Shown: positions 42,801-51,110, counted from the first letter of the stretch. The stretch is DNA of 64,000 bases from UBA6382 sp963617965 (GCA_963617965.1 CAVEQO010000006.1:1-64000), one strand, 5' to 3'. Made by a program: numbers and translations. The notes: a model not told the origin generated them from the letters alone.

Positions 42801-43628
42801 TTTATGTTCAAGGTCTGCCATGGCCTTGTCGTGGCGGTCGTACCATTCCAATTGTCTGTCGATGCGTGTCAGCTCGTTGCTGTATTTCGTTTTCTGGCTG
42901 TTGCACAGGTTGAGGTTCTCTTCCGCCCTTTGCAGATCTTCTTCCGCCAGCTTGCCTTTGCTCAGCCCTTCCATGCGCTGCATCGCCCCGGTGTAGTCGC
43001 GTTCGGCATCTTTGGTCTTCAGGAAGATGCGCCGTGAAATCTCTGCGTAGATTTCTGTGCCCGTAATTTTTTCAAGCAACTGCGATTTTTCGGCTTTTTT
43101 CGCGGACAGAAAATTGGTGAAGCTGTTTTGTGCCAGAATAACCGTGCGTGTGAACTGGCTGTAGTCAAGTTTTATTATCCGGGTGATGAGGGACTGTACT
43201 TCCTTGTTCCTGTCGGCAAGGGTGGTGTGTTTGGGGTGAAGTTGTTCCAGACTGCGGTTCAGGGGCCTGAACTTGTTGTTGCGGTTCAGGCTTACGCTCC
43301 ATACGGCGAGATACTGGCTGTCGTCGCTGAGCGAGAAAGTCACTTTGCTGTAACCTTGTGTCGTGCCGCGCCGTAGCATATTGCACGTGTTGAAAATGTT
43401 GGGTGTGCTGTCATCGGCATTTTTGGCTGAGGCCTCCTTGTTGGCAAGTCGCGGGGCCTCGTTGTACAGGGCAAGGCAAATAGCATCGAGAATGGTGCTT
43501 TTGCCAGCCCCCGTATTGCCCGTGATGGCAAACAGTCCGGCCGACTTGAGGGGCTCCTGTGTGAAGTCAATGGACTGCTTGCCCTCTATTGACGCAAGGT
43601 TGCATATTTCTATTTTGTCTATTCTCAT
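39879..43628 (-). CDS. sbcC: Exonuclease SbcCD, ATPase subunit C
   Basis: SMC-like DNA repair ATPase of 1249 residues, Rad50 homologue, which works with SbcD on hairpins and double-strand ends. Walker A is in TGNTGAGKSTILDA near residue 36, two long coiled-coil arms flank a zinc hook with CPLCG near residue 620, and the C terminus has the ABC signature NSLSGGESFIVSLSLAL and Walker B SLFIDEGFGNLD. Length is normal for Bacteroidetes. It lies 15 nt after sbcD. Residual uncertainty is small. Confidence 0.96.
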   Translation of the reverse strand: MRIDKIEICNLASIEGKQSIDFTQEPLKSAGLFAITGNTGAGKSTILDAICLALYNEAPRLANKEASAKNADDSTPNIFNTCNMLRRGTTQGYSKVTFSLSDDSQYLAVWSVSLNRNNKFRPLNRSLEQLHPKHTTLADRNKEVQSLITRIIKLDYSQFTRTVILAQNSFTNFLSAKKAEKSQLLEKITGTEIYAEISRRIFLKTKDAERDYTGAMQRMEGLSKGKLAEEDLQRAEENLNLCNSQKTKYSNELTRIDRQLEWYDRHDKAMADLEHKKREQQEVQQEANAMADRQRELERYDRLQPFAPTFIAIKQAEQDLRLRKNDISEKEAQTERAKRRTEELQSLLDEARTQLLNAQQILSAQQPNINKGRRLEGQLAATEEQLKSTRHELARHEETLTQRHDNLRAKAGELKSCEERIAEAKRTLQTMAQHRTMMSQTELIRTRLDKMNTMRLSILAAEESICDNNGKLRHWKEEDLRLRDEAGTMQEALVQLNSNLHIHEQANLGIDSNQLQQKLNSLSDQVVRSKNAITLWKRIDSCYAEINSKTNELHQCKAANKQREKDAENLGMKVQLLKDSYEQVHRTYTMSQSQDIKSLRQELVEGSPCPLCGSSHHPYHSDSEQHLGLLLESLTEQFNAAQENLRQAMEQHSALLNLYNEEQGRIAVLEQFLQRLRHEQEENTEAWKTYADLDSSFGQCDSSVNSYSRNTRLHQIYENSCHERDTVSRQFADFNKHQEEINLLNARIQALQAKIAENGRLRAQTVTNCSVTENNILALQQDAEHNRHLLAEETARIAPLITINGWKERWANSYEAFDHELQIRKKHWDTCTETLQKEENSQFRLQQELNAIASSIEDLQNVRQTLTTQADTLQQEINKDKEELQALFGGHSVDSEAARLAHAVDAARSRADAAQLESNKAKEQLVSLASCTESLNRQYRDREEEHRELRTKLDIDISRFNLDEHATLQYFELDKYFTNPQDWAKLRADIANLKTRLDAINFKVDAANAAMLDVETSPYRPSDSDPEDSKASLTTKKEDLRIAAKENEENLHQTDFLIKAHNESKRAADDFAPTLEKTKDNCLAWQRLCSVLGSADGKTFREIAQCYTFESLVGYANRQLEDLTPRYKLRAKPGTLQLYVTDHHMFDQIRPVNSLSGGESFIVSLSLALGLSSLSSNNLDIGSLFIDEGFGNLDTNNLNMVIDALSNLQHTQRRKVGIISHTEEIRSRISPKIQLESEPGGKSRITVTD

Positions 43629-43643
43629 TGTGTGTTGTCGTGT

Positions 43644-44900
43644 TCAGTTCAGGGACGGGGTTTCTTCTTCGTTGTTCTGCGCTTCCTGCACCGCAGCGTT
43701 GAAACGTTCTATGATGTCATCGCTCATTTCCTCGCCTGTGACCTGCAGGTAAGCATCAAGGGCTATGTCAAGGGGTGTGCGTCTGAGCAGTTGCTCAAGA
43801 GTGTTGGATGACGGAGTGCCTGTCTTGGTGGAAGCCGGGACTTCTTTGACGAGTTTGCACAGCCTTGCGGCTTTGCTGTCGAGAGCATTGAGGATTTCGT
43901 TCTGTGCCGCTCCTCCGGCTTCGCTGTCCCGTAGTTTTATTTCAAGATATGGCCACAGGTCGTTGTCTTGCCTGCTTTTGTCGGGCAGTTGCCTTATCAT
44001 GGCAAGAATGTCGCCCAGAGAAGCCGCACCGTTGTCCGGAAAGGAGACAACCCTGCGCAGGGGAGAGTATTCCACCTGCTCCACTACAAGTCCTCCTGTC
44101 GGCCCGACTGTCACTTTGTTTACTCCGCGACGGTAATGTTTTTCGGCAAAGCTCATCGGTATCGGACTGCCGGCATAGAAAACCATATGGTCGCCGCCCA
44201 CCTGCTGGGCTTTGTGAATGTGCCCCAGTGCCACATAACTCACGTTGCGGTCAAGTGCATCTACATCGGTGCAGTCCTCGCCCCCTACCACAAGCCGTTC
44301 GGAGTGGTCGTTGAGGGCAACTTCCGCTCCCGCAGCGTATAGGTGAGCCATAAGTATTACGGGTGTATGCTTTCCGCAGGTCTTGTGCGCCCGCCCTGCC
44401 AAATCGGCAAAAAACTCCTTGATGCTGTCCGTGCGCGGTTTGCCGGAATCCAGATCGGTGGGGCGTATGTAGGGCACGGCCAGCACTGCGGCACACTCGT
44501 CGGGGTTGTCGATTGCCCTTATTGGAACAATCAGGTCGTCAAGCACAGGTTGCCATTTCTCGTTGTGCCGTATATAGCCCCTTATCGTCACGCCGAGACC
44601 GTGCAGTAGCGAGGCGGGAGCCTGTAGTCGCCGCCCCGAATCGTGGTTGCCTGCGGTGATGATAACCTGCAACCCTTTGTACAGGTGGGTAACGGTGTTG
44701 AGGAACGTGTAGAGCTGCTCTTCGGCCTGTGCGGACGGGTTGGCGCAGTCAAACACGTCGCCGCTCACCAGCAGGGCGTCGGGCCGTTCTTCTTCTATGA
44801 GGTCTTGCAGCCATTTCAGGAAATGCCGGTGCTCGGTTGTGCGGTCAAAACCGTGGAAGTTGTCGCCGAGATGCCAGTCGGCAGTATGTATTATCTTCAT
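43644..44900 (-). CDS. sbcD: Exonuclease SbcCD, nuclease subunit D
   Basis: Metallophosphoesterase nuclease of 418 residues, Mre11 homologue. Metal-binding motifs are in order: HTADWHLGD (Asp7, His9), VSGDVFD, ITAGNHDSG and LGHIHKAQ, the DxH/GDxxD/GNHD/GHxH set. A C-terminal SbcD domain follows. First gene of the unit sbcD-sbcC-methyltransferase-like-PduO, with a promoter motif at 44928-44935. Confidence 0.96.
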   Translation of the reverse strand: MKIIHTADWHLGDNFHGFDRTTEHRHFLKWLQDLIEEERPDALLVSGDVFDCANPSAQAEEQLYTFLNTVTHLYKGLQVIITAGNHDSGRRLQAPASLLHGLGVTIRGYIRHNEKWQPVLDDLIVPIRAIDNPDECAAVLAVPYIRPTDLDSGKPRTDSIKEFFADLAGRAHKTCGKHTPVILMAHLYAAGAEVALNDHSERLVVGGEDCTDVDALDRNVSYVALGHIHKAQQVGGDHMVFYAGSPIPMSFAEKHYRRGVNKVTVGPTGGLVVEQVEYSPLRRVVSFPDNGAASLGDILAMIRQLPDKSRQDNDLWPYLEIKLRDSEAGGAAQNEILNALDSKAARLCKLVKEVPASTKTGTPSSNTLEQLLRRTPLDIALDAYLQVTGEEMSDDIIERFNAAVQEAQNNEEETPSLN

Positions 44901-44927
44901 GCTTGTATGCGAGAGTGTTGTTGACTA

Positions 44928-44935
44928 CAAAATTA
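44928..44935 (-). promoter_or_regulatory. Putative -7 promoter motif for the sbcD operon
   Basis: Minus-strand TAATTTTG, 28 nt upstream of ATG 44900. Confidence 0.6.
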
Positions 44936-45019
44936 GCATAATTATGTGAGAACGCAGTTCAAGGCTGTCGTATAAAACAAATAGTTAATGGCGCAGCTTC
45001 TTTTGCGTCCGTTTTTCAC

Positions 45020-45027
45020 TACCTTTG
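45020..45027 (+). promoter_or_regulatory. Putative -7 promoter motif for the metal-binding lipoprotein gene
   Basis: TACCTTTG ends only 4 nt before the ATG at 45032. If the motif is used, the transcript would begin at or next to the start codon and be leaderless. Confidence 0.45.
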
Positions 45028-45031
45028 CAAT

Positions 45032-45874
45032 ATGATACGTGCGTCTTTGCGGTATTCCCTTACAGTTGCTTCAGCAGCCGTGATGCTGTTGTTGGTTGGA
45101 TGCTCCCCCGATACGGTACGGTGCAACTACAAGGCTTCCGTGACCATTGAGCCGCTCCGCTTTTTTGTCAACCGCCTGGCAGGTCCGCGCTGGCAGGTCA
45201 GCACCGTGGTGCCCAAGGGCTTCAGCCCCGAGGAGTTCATGCCCACGGCAGGGCAGATGGCGGGTGTGGCAGAGTCCTGCTGCCTGTTCAAGGTGGGCAG
45301 GCTGGGCTTCGAGACTTCTGCGCTTGCCGATGCCGTGTCGGCGGGTGGCATATACGTGTGTGACACGTCCGAGGGACTGCATGCCCGCTCATCCGACCCC
45401 CACACATGGACATCGCCGGCCAATGCCCGGATTATTTGCCGTAACATCGCCCGTACCCTTGCGCGACTTGACACGGCTAACGCCCGGGAGTATGCCGCGC
45501 GTCTGCGCCTAGTGGAGGCCGGCATTGACTCTCTCCACAGGGAGTTGGCGGCTGTCACCGGAAAATTGCCGTCGCGTGCGTTCGTGATAGCCCATCCAGC
45601 CCTGACACAGTTCGCAGAAGACTACGGACTGCACCAGATTGCCATAGAGAGTGGGGGCAAGGAGCCTACACCGGGTGTGGTGAAGGAACTCATAAACAGG
45701 GCGCGCAAGGAAAGGGTGAGGGTCGTCTTTGTGCAACAGGAGTTCGCTGAAAACGCCGCTCTGGTCATAGCGGAGGAAACGGGTGCGCGCATTGTGCGTA
45801 TCAATCCTTTGGCATACGACTGGAGCGGACAGCTTATGCTAGTGGCACGCTCACTTGAAAATGCAACAGAATGA
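45032..45874 (+). CDS. Metal (zinc/manganese) ABC transporter substrate-binding lipoprotein
   Basis: Protein of 280 residues of the ZnuA/TroA cluster A-I family. The N terminus is a lipoprotein signal (VMLLLVGC, cysteine near residue 24). Two of the usual metal histidines are seen, in DPHTWTSP and IAHPALTQFAEDYGL, and ESGGKEPTPGVV matches the family block before the last ligand. The first ligand region, normally PHxYEPTP, reads SPEEFMPTA with glutamate in place of histidine. No His-rich loop is present, so zinc is less certain and Mn or Fe is possible. It overlaps the ATPase gene by 4 nt. Confidence 0.85.
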   Translation: MIRASLRYSLTVASAAVMLLLVGCSPDTVRCNYKASVTIEPLRFFVNRLAGPRWQVSTVVPKGFSPEEFMPTAGQMAGVAESCCLFKVGRLGFETSALADAVSAGGIYVCDTSEGLHARSSDPHTWTSPANARIICRNIARTLARLDTANAREYAARLRLVEAGIDSLHRELAAVTGKLPSRAFVIAHPALTQFAEDYGLHQIAIESGGKEPTPGVVKELINRARKERVRVVFVQQEFAENAALVIAEETGARIVRINPLAYDWSGQLMLVARSLENATE

Positions 45875-46677
45875 AGCCGTTGATCAAAATAGACAATCTG
45901 ACGGTGGCCTACGATGGCAAGCCCGTGCTGCAGGATGTGTGTCTCACGGTGGAACAAAACGACTTCCTCGGAGTGATAGGCCCCAACGGGGGCGGTAAGA
46001 CCACGTTGGTCAAAGCCATTCTCGGGCTGGTGCCCCATGTCAGCGGAACCATAGAATATTTCAGCCTCGCCGGACAGCCGGCAGACTGTTTGAACATCGG
46101 CTATCTGCCTCAGTACCTGTCGTTCGATTTCAGCTTTCCCGTCACTGTCTCCGAGGTGATAGCGAGCGGTCTCCTTACGGGGCGTTCGCTCTTCCACCGC
46201 TTTACTGCGGCGGAGCGCGCCAGAGCGGCCGAAGTGATGGATCTGTTCGGGCTGAAATCGCTTGCGGGACATTCCGTGGGGAGATTGTCGGGCGGTCAGC
46301 GACAGCGTGTGCTTATGGCCAGGGCCATGGTCAGCGGACCGCAGCTGCTCGTGTTGGACGAACCGTCCACATACATGGACAAGGACAGTGAGGGTATGAT
46401 GTACGACCTGCTGCGTGACATCAACAGCCGCTGCGCCATAATGCTCGTGAGCCACGATGTCGGCACTATCGTCCGCGAGGTGCGCAACATAGCCTGCGTC
46501 AACCGCACCCTGCACTACCACCCTTCGGCAGAACCTGCCGATGAATGGTTCGGTCGCGAGGTGGGTTGCCCGTTCGAGATGGTTGCCCATGGGCGTGTGC
46601 CCCACCGCATACTTTCCGCCCACAGTCCGTCTGCACGGAATGACAACAGAAATCTTTCGCCCGGACACGATGCGTGA
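45871..46677 (+). CDS. Metal ABC transporter ATP-binding protein (ZnuC-like)
   Basis: ATPase of 268 residues with Walker A GPNGGGKTTL, Q-loop LPQYLS, signature LSGGQRQRV, Walker B LLVLDEPSTYMD and switch histidine LVSHDV. The subgroup is the manganese/zinc importer type. The C terminus extends past the core with DEWFGREVGCPFEMVAHGRVPH, as in Bacteroidales relatives, and about 20 extra polar residues. Coupled to the binding-protein gene by ATGA. No permease gene follows; sdaA begins 24 nt later. Confidence 0.9.
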   Translation: MKPLIKIDNLTVAYDGKPVLQDVCLTVEQNDFLGVIGPNGGGKTTLVKAILGLVPHVSGTIEYFSLAGQPADCLNIGYLPQYLSFDFSFPVTVSEVIASGLLTGRSLFHRFTAAERARAAEVMDLFGLKSLAGHSVGRLSGGQRQRVLMARAMVSGPQLLVLDEPSTYMDKDSEGMMYDLLRDINSRCAIMLVSHDVGTIVREVRNIACVNRTLHYHPSAEPADEWFGREVGCPFEMVAHGRVPHRILSAHSPSARNDNRNLSPGHDA

Positions 46678-46701
46678 CGGGTGGGAAAACCATATAACAC
46701 T

Positions 46702-47907
46702 ATGAAAAGTCTGAAAGAGATATACAGGATAGGCTACGGACCCAGTTCGAGCCACACCATGGGGCCTTCCACGGCTGCGGGGATTTTTCTGGAACACAAC
46801 ACGGCCGCTGTTCGCTACAGGGTCACGCTCTACGGCAGCCTTGCCGCTACCGGCAGGGGGCACCTCACCGATGTGGCCGTGGAAGCAGTCTTCCGCAACA
46901 CCGGCAAGGATGCCGAAATCGTGTGGTGTCCCAAGACGTTCCTCCCGTTCCATCCCAACGCCATGATGTTCGAGGCTCTGTCGGCAGACGGCTCCGTTGT
47001 TGACACGTGGACGGTCTATAGCGTGGGCGGAGGGGCGTTGAAAGAGGAGTCCCCAAAATATCTCGGGGAGCAGGAATCTGACATCTATGCCCTCAGTACC
47101 ATTGACGGAATAATGGCTCATTGTGAGGAAAAAGGCATGGACTTCTGGGAGTATGTCAAGGAATGCGAGCAGCCGGGAGTATGGGATTTTCTCGGCGATG
47201 TGTGGACGGCAATGAAAGAGTCCATCGTGCGCGGTCTGGCTGCCGAGGAGGTACTGCCGGGAGTTCTTCACCTCAAGCGCAAGGCGGCAAAGTTCTTCGT
47301 CAAGGCCAACAGCTATGTCCCCTCGCTCCAGTCAAAGGGAGTGACCTTTGCCTACGCACTTGCGGTGGCGGAGGAGAACGCCTCTGGTGGCATCATCGTG
47401 ACCGCTCCTACGTGCGGCTCATGCGGTGTGGTGCCGTCAGTGCTCTATCAGGTACAGCAGAAACACAAGTTCAGCGATGAGCGCATCGTCAGGGCTCTGG
47501 CCACGGCGGGGCTGTTTGGCAACGTGGTCAAGGCCAATGCGTCCATCTCCGGTGCGGAAGTGGGCTGTCAGGGAGAGATAGGTACCGCCTGCGCCATGGC
47601 ATCCGCTGCCGTGTGCCAGTTGTTCGGCGGCTCGGTAGCGCAGGTGGAATACGCCGCCGAAATGGGGCTTGAGCATCACCTCGGCATGACGTGCGACCCC
47701 GTGTGCGGACTGGTGCAGATACCGTGCATAGAGCGCAACGCCTATGCGGCAGTGCGGGCTATGGATGCCAGCCTGTACTCTGCCCTCACCGACGGACGCC
47801 ACTCCGTTAGCTTTGACAAGGTGGTCAGGGTGATGAAGCAAACAGGCCACGACTTGCCCTCTGTCTACAAGGAAACGTCTGAGGGAGGATTGGCCACGCA
47901 TTTCTGA
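46702..47907 (+). CDS. sdaA: L-serine ammonia-lyase (serine dehydratase)
   Basis: Iron-sulfur serine dehydratase of 401 residues in one chain (beta domain, then alpha domain), turning serine into pyruvate and ammonia. Signatures are IGYGPSSSHTMGP at the N terminus, the SGGIIVTAPTCGSCGVVPS block and the cluster cysteines in MTCDPVCGLVQIPCIERNA. Start at ATG 46702 (MKSLKEIYRIG) fits family alignments better than GTG 46681. It lies 24 nt after the ABC ATPase and ends at a T-tailed hairpin. Confidence 0.94.
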   Translation: MKSLKEIYRIGYGPSSSHTMGPSTAAGIFLEHNTAAVRYRVTLYGSLAATGRGHLTDVAVEAVFRNTGKDAEIVWCPKTFLPFHPNAMMFEALSADGSVVDTWTVYSVGGGALKEESPKYLGEQESDIYALSTIDGIMAHCEEKGMDFWEYVKECEQPGVWDFLGDVWTAMKESIVRGLAAEEVLPGVLHLKRKAAKFFVKANSYVPSLQSKGVTFAYALAVAEENASGGIIVTAPTCGSCGVVPSVLYQVQQKHKFSDERIVRALATAGLFGNVVKANASISGAEVGCQGEIGTACAMASAAVCQLFGGSVAQVEYAAEMGLEHHLGMTCDPVCGLVQIPCIERNAYAAVRAMDASLYSALTDGRHSVSFDKVVRVMKQTGHDLPSVYKETSEGGLATHF

Positions 47908-47910
47908 AAC

Positions 47911-47953
47911 AAAAAACACCGTCCGCGAAAAGAAAAAGCGGACGGTGTTTTTT
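47911..47953. terminator. Terminator hairpin with A/T tails
   Basis: 47911-47926 pairs exactly with 47938-47953 (16 bp, 11-nt loop). A and T runs flank it on both sides, giving intrinsic-terminator shape in both directions, between convergent sdaA and the SIMPL gene. Confidence 0.9.
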
Positions 47954-47978
47954 TATTGTGCGGTAGCTTGTGGCAACT

Positions 47979-48695
47979 TCAGTCTTTGAGCGAATAGGTC
48001 ACGGTGGTTACTACGCGCACTTTCTTGATATAGGGAGTGTTGGAGTCGCGGTCTTCAATGGAGAACTGCCCTTGGTCGGCACTCATGATTTTGTCAAGCT
48101 TGCTGTTGCTGTTTTCGGCGAACTGCGCAGCGGTACTCTCTGCGTTCTTGATGGCTTCCTGCATCATGGAAGGTTTCATCTTCTTGAAAGCCACGAACTC
48201 GTATGTCACGGGGCTTTCATAACCTCCGTCAACGATGGCCACGCCTTTTTGGAGCAGCTCGCCCTGCCGCGCCAGAATGCTGCGCACGAGTTTCACGTTC
48301 GACGAGGTGACGGTGATGCTTGAGGTGACGTTGTAGCGGTAGGGCCGGCTGTTGTCGCTGTAGCGTTCTGCGTTGAGGTCAATGACCACGGGTGCGTTGA
48401 TGCTTATCTCCGATGGCTTGATGCCGTTGGCGAGGAGAAACTGCTTGATGGTGCCGGTGGTGGAGTTTATGCTCTTGTACAGTTCCGGAAGGTTGTTGCC
48501 TATCTCCTTTGACAGAATGGGCCATGTCACCTTGTCGGCCTCCACCTCCTTTTCCGCCAGCCCCTTTACCACTACTCTGCGGTCTTTGCCCGCCAGACTG
48601 TTGAGTCCTGATTTCACACAAAAGCCGAGCGCAACGATGCCCAAGGCAATGATCGCGGCCTGCTTGACACTAGAACTGATGGATGTAGGTTTCAT
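47979..48695 (-). CDS. SIMPL-domain (DUF541) membrane-anchored protein
   Basis: Protein of 238 residues with an N-terminal membrane anchor (AAIIALGIVALGFCVKSGL) and a periplasmic SIMPL domain (VVVKGLAEKEVEADKVTW, YNVTSSITVTSSNVKLVRSI, YEFVAFKKMKPSMMQEAIKNA). SIMPL proteins are widespread, with proposed roles in oxidative stress or signalling, but this group's function is not known. Own promoter. Confidence 0.88.
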   Translation of the reverse strand: MKPTSISSSVKQAAIIALGIVALGFCVKSGLNSLAGKDRRVVVKGLAEKEVEADKVTWPILSKEIGNNLPELYKSINSTTGTIKQFLLANGIKPSEISINAPVVIDLNAERYSDNSRPYRYNVTSSITVTSSNVKLVRSILARQGELLQKGVAIVDGGYESPVTYEFVAFKKMKPSMMQEAIKNAESTAAQFAENSNSKLDKIMSADQGQFSIEDRDSNTPYIKKVRVVTTVTYSLKD

Positions 48696-48725
48696 AATAA
48701 ATGAGAGTTTAGGTTTTTACATGTG

Positions 48726-48733
48726 CAAAAATA
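48726..48733 (-). promoter_or_regulatory. Putative -7 promoter motif for the SIMPL gene
   Basis: Minus-strand TATTTTTG, 31 nt upstream of ATG 48695. Confidence 0.55.
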
Positions 48734-48806
48734 CGGATATTGCGCATGGAGTGATCTGTTTTTTGTGTTAAATAAGGCTAACGGGAGAGTGGGCAGTCCA
48801 CCGGAC

Positions 48807-49262
48807 TTACAGGGCATCGAGTATGAGTGCGAGCACTACGTAGCGCAGAGACTTGCCTATAACCATGGCTGTTACCGACTTGGCGAAGTCAACGCGCAGG
48901 ATGCCGAGGGCAAGGGTTATGGCATCGCCTAATACAGGCACGCTCGAGAACAGTCCGGTCCAGGCCCCGTAGCGGCGCACCTTTTCCTTGGTGGCGGCGA
49001 GCTTTTCCTGCTTGATACGGAACAGACGGTATACCCACTCTTCGTTGCACAGACGGCCTATGAGGTAGTTGAACACCCCTCCGAGCACATTGCCTACGGT
49101 GCTTGCCAGCACCAGTGTCCAGAGATTGAGACCGCCGGCATAGAGGGCGGTCAGTATGGCTTCGGAACTGAACGGAATGACGCTGCCTGCCAGAAAAGCC
49201 GCCACGCCCATGCCTACGTAGCCATAGTCAATCAGCAAACCGGCAACGTCAAGCAGCAGCAT
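48807..49262 (-). CDS. VTT-domain (YqaA/DedA-like) membrane protein
   Basis: Membrane protein of 151 residues with a SNARE-associated Golgi/VTT pattern: GYVGMGVAAFLAGSVIPFSSE near the start, VGNVLGGVFNYLIGRL, and RYGAWTGLFSSVPVLGDAITLALGIL. YqaA-type relatives are thought to move or flip phospholipids or undecaprenyl phosphate, which is unproven here. The start at ATG 49262 overlaps the upstream gene by 31 nt; a longer frame to 49301 is possible. Confidence 0.85.
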   Translation of the reverse strand: MLLLDVAGLLIDYGYVGMGVAAFLAGSVIPFSSEAILTALYAGGLNLWTLVLASTVGNVLGGVFNYLIGRLCNEEWVYRLFRIKQEKLAATKEKVRRYGAWTGLFSSVPVLGDAITLALGILRVDFAKSVTAMVIGKSLRYVVLALILDAL

Positions 49263-50203
49263 AGCAGTACGAAGAACCAGAACAAGGTATTGGCTACCCA
49301 CCCCTTGGCGAAGACGAAATAGTGTGCCAGCAGGACGCTGTTGTAGAGTGCCGCCATGGTCGCCAGCAGCGAGTCGTGGCCGGTGGTGAAGAACTGTAGC
49401 AGCGTGATTGCGGGCCAGTGCATGATAATGGTTGTGTAGTAGATGCGCGTGCGCACTTTGTCATTGTAGCGCGTGTGTAGGAAATGGACGATACCAACGA
49501 GACCGAACAGGCACATGTACAGTCGGTGGAGGTGTGGTGTTGACGGGTTGGCGGTGAAATTTCCGGTGCTGATTTCAGTTGTGACTATGTCCGATAGTAG
49601 CGGCACGGCATAGTCACGGAGTGCGGCATCCATTTCCTGTAGTGCAGTGGCTGCGGAATCATGGTAGATGTGCCAGCAGAAGAACGCCAGATAGGGTAGC
49701 AACAGTCCGAACGCAACGGCGGACAATGCACGCGGCGTGAATGATCGCAGGGGCGTGAGCAACGACAGCAGGCATATTGGCATGAGCCACGCCAGCTGTG
49801 GCATGATCATGGTGAGCAGTGCGACTGAAACGGTGGCGGCGAATACGGGAGTCTGCGGTCTGGGGGACTGGTGCGACAGCAGCAGGCTTATGGTGTATGT
49901 CAACAGCAACATACATCCCGCCATGTTCAGCGGAGACCAGCCATAGATGTGGGAGCAGAGAGCTTCTGTAATGATGAAGAGCGAAGCTACTGCCCAGCTG
50001 CGCACTCTGATGAGTTGTACGGCATTGCTGAACACGCGCAGGGCGACAGTGCTGGTCAGCAGCATGACCAGTGCCAGAAAAGACTCCAGGGAAAAATCCG
50101 TGTCGGCATACCACAGGATGCCCGCTACGGCTATGGACAGGGGGAACAGTGCCGCAGCCGTAGTGATGCGTGTCTTTATGGATCGTAAATGCGCTGCCGA
50201 CAT
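49232..50203 (-). CDS. Polytopic membrane protein of unknown function
   Basis: Protein of 323 residues, highly hydrophobic with about nine or ten predicted membrane segments, for example near 15-32, 41-58, 93-112, 120-155, 160-180, 225-245 and 300-320. No catalytic motif is recognised. The composition and setting, between a secreted NPCBM-type protein gene (24 nt upstream) and a VTT gene (31-nt overlap), suggest an envelope role. It could be a member of a Bacteroidales-only family; I do not recognise it. Confidence 0.7.
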   Translation of the reverse strand: MSAAHLRSIKTRITTAAALFPLSIAVAGILWYADTDFSLESFLALVMLLTSTVALRVFSNAVQLIRVRSWAVASLFIITEALCSHIYGWSPLNMAGCMLLLTYTISLLLSHQSPRPQTPVFAATVSVALLTMIMPQLAWLMPICLLSLLTPLRSFTPRALSAVAFGLLLPYLAFFCWHIYHDSAATALQEMDAALRDYAVPLLSDIVTTEISTGNFTANPSTPHLHRLYMCLFGLVGIVHFLHTRYNDKVRTRIYYTTIIMHWPAITLLQFFTTGHDSLLATMAALYNSVLLAHYFVFAKGWVANTLFWFFVLLCCCLTLPVC

Positions 50204-50227
50204 GATTGGACAGTACGGAAGCGAGGG

Positions 50228-51076
50228 TTAGTCCACAAGCACGGGCTTGTCTGCCGAGAGTTCGAAATAGGGATTCCCCATATCTATGTGGTCTCCCCAG
50301 TTGGAGCCGTTGGAGTCGAAGACAATCTCAAGAATCTTGGCTCCGTGTGTGTCGATGTCAATGTGGACTGCGTTGTGGTCTGCAATGGTTATGCGTCCGC
50401 TTGCCGCTTCCTTGCCGTCGAGCAGGAACTTGTATGTGGCATCACCGTGGCTGCTGACATCCTTTTTCAGAATTTCGTCGTCAATGCCGAGGTCTGTCAC
50501 GAAGCGCAAAGCCCCGTTGAGCTGTATCTTGAACGTGGAGGGCGCATGAGTGCCAATGCTTGTCTCGTAGGTGTTGTTCTTGATTTTTGCCTGCTTGCTT
50601 TCTACGGCCCTGTTCTTGAGCACGGCACTGATGTAAGGGTCATGGGTAGCCTTGCCGAGATCCATGTCGGTCATGTGGTAGATATTGCCTTGGGTGGGCA
50701 GTGCGAAATGCTTGTCGTGCCCCGGTTCGGGTTTCTGCGTCACGCTGATCACGCGCGATACGTTTTCCTTGTGGGTGGTGAGGATTATTTTCGCCGTGCG
50801 CGGCACAAAGAGCTTGTTTTCAGTGGCGGAGATCCTGACGGTATTGCCGTCTAGCGTAGCTTTGAGCCACGGGCTGCGGCAGTAGAATTCGTAGGCCGAC
50901 TTCGTCTGTACGGTGACGCTTGCGGAAGTCTGGTCGTGGGTCATCTGCACGTTGTCATCGCTCACCTGTATCAGCTCGCGTGGCTGGAAATACTTGTCGT
51001 CCGCCATGGCGGAAACGGCGGCCGTCCCCGCTACGGCGAGTAGCAGTCCGCGGAAGAGGAAAGAAAAAGGTTTCAT
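50228..51076 (-). CDS. Secreted protein with BACON-like and NPCBM-like domains
   Basis: Protein of 282 residues. A signal peptide (LLLAVAGTAAVSAMA, cleaved near residue 25) is followed by a BACON-like beta-sandwich (about 30-115: ASVTVQTKSAYEFYC, RVISVTQKPEPG) and a C-terminal NPCBM/NEW2-type domain (about 160-275: YETSIGTHAPSTFKIQL, FVTDLGIDDE, NWGDHIDMGNPYFEL), a carbohydrate-binding fold. No catalytic domain is present, so it probably binds glycans. Start at ATG 51076; the longer frame upstream passes through its promoter. First gene of a three-gene unit. Confidence 0.75.
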   Translation of the reverse strand: MKPFSFLFRGLLLAVAGTAAVSAMADDKYFQPRELIQVSDDNVQMTHDQTSASVTVQTKSAYEFYCRSPWLKATLDGNTVRISATENKLFVPRTAKIILTTHKENVSRVISVTQKPEPGHDKHFALPTQGNIYHMTDMDLGKATHDPYISAVLKNRAVESKQAKIKNNTYETSIGTHAPSTFKIQLNGALRFVTDLGIDDEILKKDVSSHGDATYKFLLDGKEAASGRITIADHNAVHIDIDTHGAKILEIVFDSNGSNWGDHIDMGNPYFELSADKPVLVD

Positions 51077-51110
51077 GAATATGTCGTGTTTTGAAAGTTG
51101 TCTTCGCTTG

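Noticed and set aside
45622..47271. 549-codon minus-strand frame
   Set aside because: Antisense to the metal ABC genes and sdaA, which all have clear motifs on the other strand.
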